DNA of 64,000 nucleotides, from contig CM067356.1 in assembly GCA_034190875.2 (NCBI GenBank), positions 54,087,602 to 54,151,601 on the forward strand, given 5' to 3'. Shown in pieces: positions 62,133 to 64,000 of the stretch (the first letter of the stretch is position 1; every line of letters begins with the position of its first letter). The DNA is from Urechis unicinctus. Its lineage: Eukaryota > Annelida > Polychaeta > Xenopneusta > Urechidae. A program made the position numbers and the translations under genes. The notes below the pieces were generated by a model. That model had not been told where the DNA came from, did no database searches, and saw nothing but the letters and a program-made list of their open reading frames with translations.

Positions 62133-64000
62133 GAGCTTTTTGCGAACTGAGCTTATTAACAATACAATTAAACGATAAGTGTATTTCCTGCAGTTCATAT
62201 ATTAGGGCCAGAAACTTGGTGGTTTAATTTCATGAGGCGTAGAAATCGGTAGGAAAACCTGCAGGTGTTACGGGATTAACAAATGATTTATAAGTAATAT
62301 AAAATGATCGATGACAGCCTCGTCCATTATCTAGGTCCGACAAAATTAGCAAACAGCAAAAAGTCCATTAGCAGCCTGCATATGGTTCTGCAGGTGCAAT
62401 ATATCTGCTGACCTGACCAATGTATCCAGCAATTGGTTGGTATGAAGATACATAATTGACGGAGACTGTATAATGTTGTCATGCTTGTTAATTCAGCATT
62501 TCTCTTTTAGTGGGAAAACCACTAGTTTTACAGCTGAATATATTCCCAATATGTCCAATGCATAGTTCATAATCATATCTACAGCCCTATATAGATCTAT
62601 CAGCGATCTGAGATTTAAGCTTATCAGGGTAGTGGGTGGGGTCGGCTAAGGCGCCAGGTACAGCACTCGCTCATCTGTGAGAGTCATAACAAGGGCGTTC
62701 AGCTACCGCCCAAGATATTTACTAGCCTCGTTAACCGAAGTGGTTATACCTTTATGGAGTCATATTACCGTAGACGCACTGCGGTCGATGAGCAATTACA
62801 TAGGTTTATATAAGCTGCAGTGTTCGGTATATGTACACAGTTATATATACGAGAAACATTATATGTAATGTTGTCATTTTAACCGTGTTGCGATGTTTTA
62901 ATGGACAATAAGTTGAAGCATGGATGATTATCAGAAACACTGTTTGCTGTCAGGTCATGATTTGATGCCCCTAAAACATACTGTCGGCTTTGTTTGTTAT
63001 GATCGTGTTTATCATTCGCTACATTTTAGAGCTAATGTCTTGGATTTAAGACTTTTTGGAATACGTGTTAAGATGACTCGTCCGACCACCAATCTCCACA
63101 TTCAGTTAAAGACTAAGAGTAACTAATTCTGATTATTATTTTGTCTCGCTGTCGATTATTTACTTGAAATAGCCCGAATTAATATATTGAAACCATATTA
63201 AGCAACTTACTCCAACCATTGCAACAAATGATGCAAGTTAATGAAATTCATCCCATAGGCGACATAAAGTTAACCCTACGTTATGGCTTGACAATACTTA
63301 GCTTCATATGATTCACATTGCAAAGGTAGGCCACACGTCGCTCACTTGTGCGGGCAGTTATTACAAGTTTTTGCCGCTATGTTACAGTCTGTGTCATTTC
63401 TGTAACAAATAAAGAAATTGCATTAAGAATTCATTGATCTTTATGTGATAATAATGTGGTGAGTCATAACAACCATAGTTTTCACTTTCTATTATAGATT
63501 ATTCAGTGAAATTCTGAAATAACTAAAATAAAAACAAGTGAACAGTGCAACGTATGATGCTGTACTCAATATAACCGAAAACATCACAACGAATTGGTTT
63601 ACAGGTTCAGTCTCTACATCTGTCGCATATTTATTCATAATCCTAATAAGGAGCAGTTTTACATCAAGGATCGAGATGATTATTGACTGAAAGACGCATC
63701 GTTCCTTTAAAAAAAGTACTTAATCTCAAGCGACATCATCGTGGATCAATGGTTAGTATTTCTTTAATCCGGAGAAATCGTGCCAATACTACCGTTTATC
63801 ACTGTTCATCATGACATATGTTATTAAGCCATACGATTCATCGTGCTAGCGCGAAGAAAGCGTAGCTATTAAGTAGCAATATGACGTAAACACATGGACC
63901 ACTATAAGATAATTAATAAATATTGCACCATATATAATTCTTAGAACAGGGTATTACTGGTGAGGTGTGTTAGGTAGTGAAGTGCTTATCGGACAATCGA
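62133..64000. other. Right-end stretch; no gene recognised
   Basis: AT-rich unique-looking sequence. Short open frames near 62.68 and 62.92 kb carry no recognisable motif and no clear splice context. Confidence 0.45.

Noticed and set aside
62920-63126. A 68-codon plus-strand open frame near the right end
   Set aside because: No motif, splice context or homologue was recognised; compatible with chance.

Overview
The window reads as nuclear DNA of an invertebrate animal. It has two spliced host genes with ordinary GT-AG introns, long AT-rich intergenic stretches, many microsatellites and minisatellites, and fossils of a Polinton/Maverick, a BEL/Pao and a Ty3/Gypsy element. A lancelet-like or other marine invertebrate fits (LRR receptors, multi-Kazal inhibitors and Polintons are common there), but nothing here fixes the species.

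Layout: 1.2-6.8 kb is a decayed Polinton (hydrophobic protein gene on the minus strand; small genes, integrase and protein-primed DNA polymerase B on the plus strand). A diverged LRR-gene scrap (7.07-7.19 kb) and a cluster of MITE-like repeats (7.4-9.25 kb) follow, then a 34-bp minisatellite at 10.3 kb and a tRNA-like SINE at 11.3 kb. At 13.06-16.85 kb, minus strand, lies a leucine-rich-repeat receptor. I could resolve four exons, all joined in phase 1: LRRs plus LRRCT, stalk, membrane segment and a tyrosine-bearing tail. Its LRR exon carries a frameshift and a stop, and its centre is a nearly homogenised 210-bp tandem array. At 18.4-21.6 kb, minus strand, is a GC-richer, broken coding block of a family I cannot name; it has a helix-turn-helix protein and a large protein with a replication-initiator-like motif pair. 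At 26.17-28.89 kb, plus strand, is an intact nine-exon gene for a secreted four-domain Kazal inhibitor.

The right half is dominated by a direct segmental duplication of essentially non-coding DNA: 29.7-40.8 kb and 48.8-62.1 kb, roughly 90% identical by eye where aligned. Each copy has its own large insertions or deletions, and older tandem duplications of about 1.2-2 kb lie inside. The 8-kb spacer holds another old tandem duplication, a BEL/Pao fossil, a 26-bp minisatellite with a 260-bp higher-order period, and a Ty3/Gypsy fossil.

The two host genes appear independent: a possible immune-type surface receptor and a secreted protease inhibitor. The most unusual items are the unnamed 18.4-21.6 kb block, the LRR receptor with its internal homogenised array and lesion, and the large non-coding duplication. 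All calls come from reading the sequence; no database search was possible.
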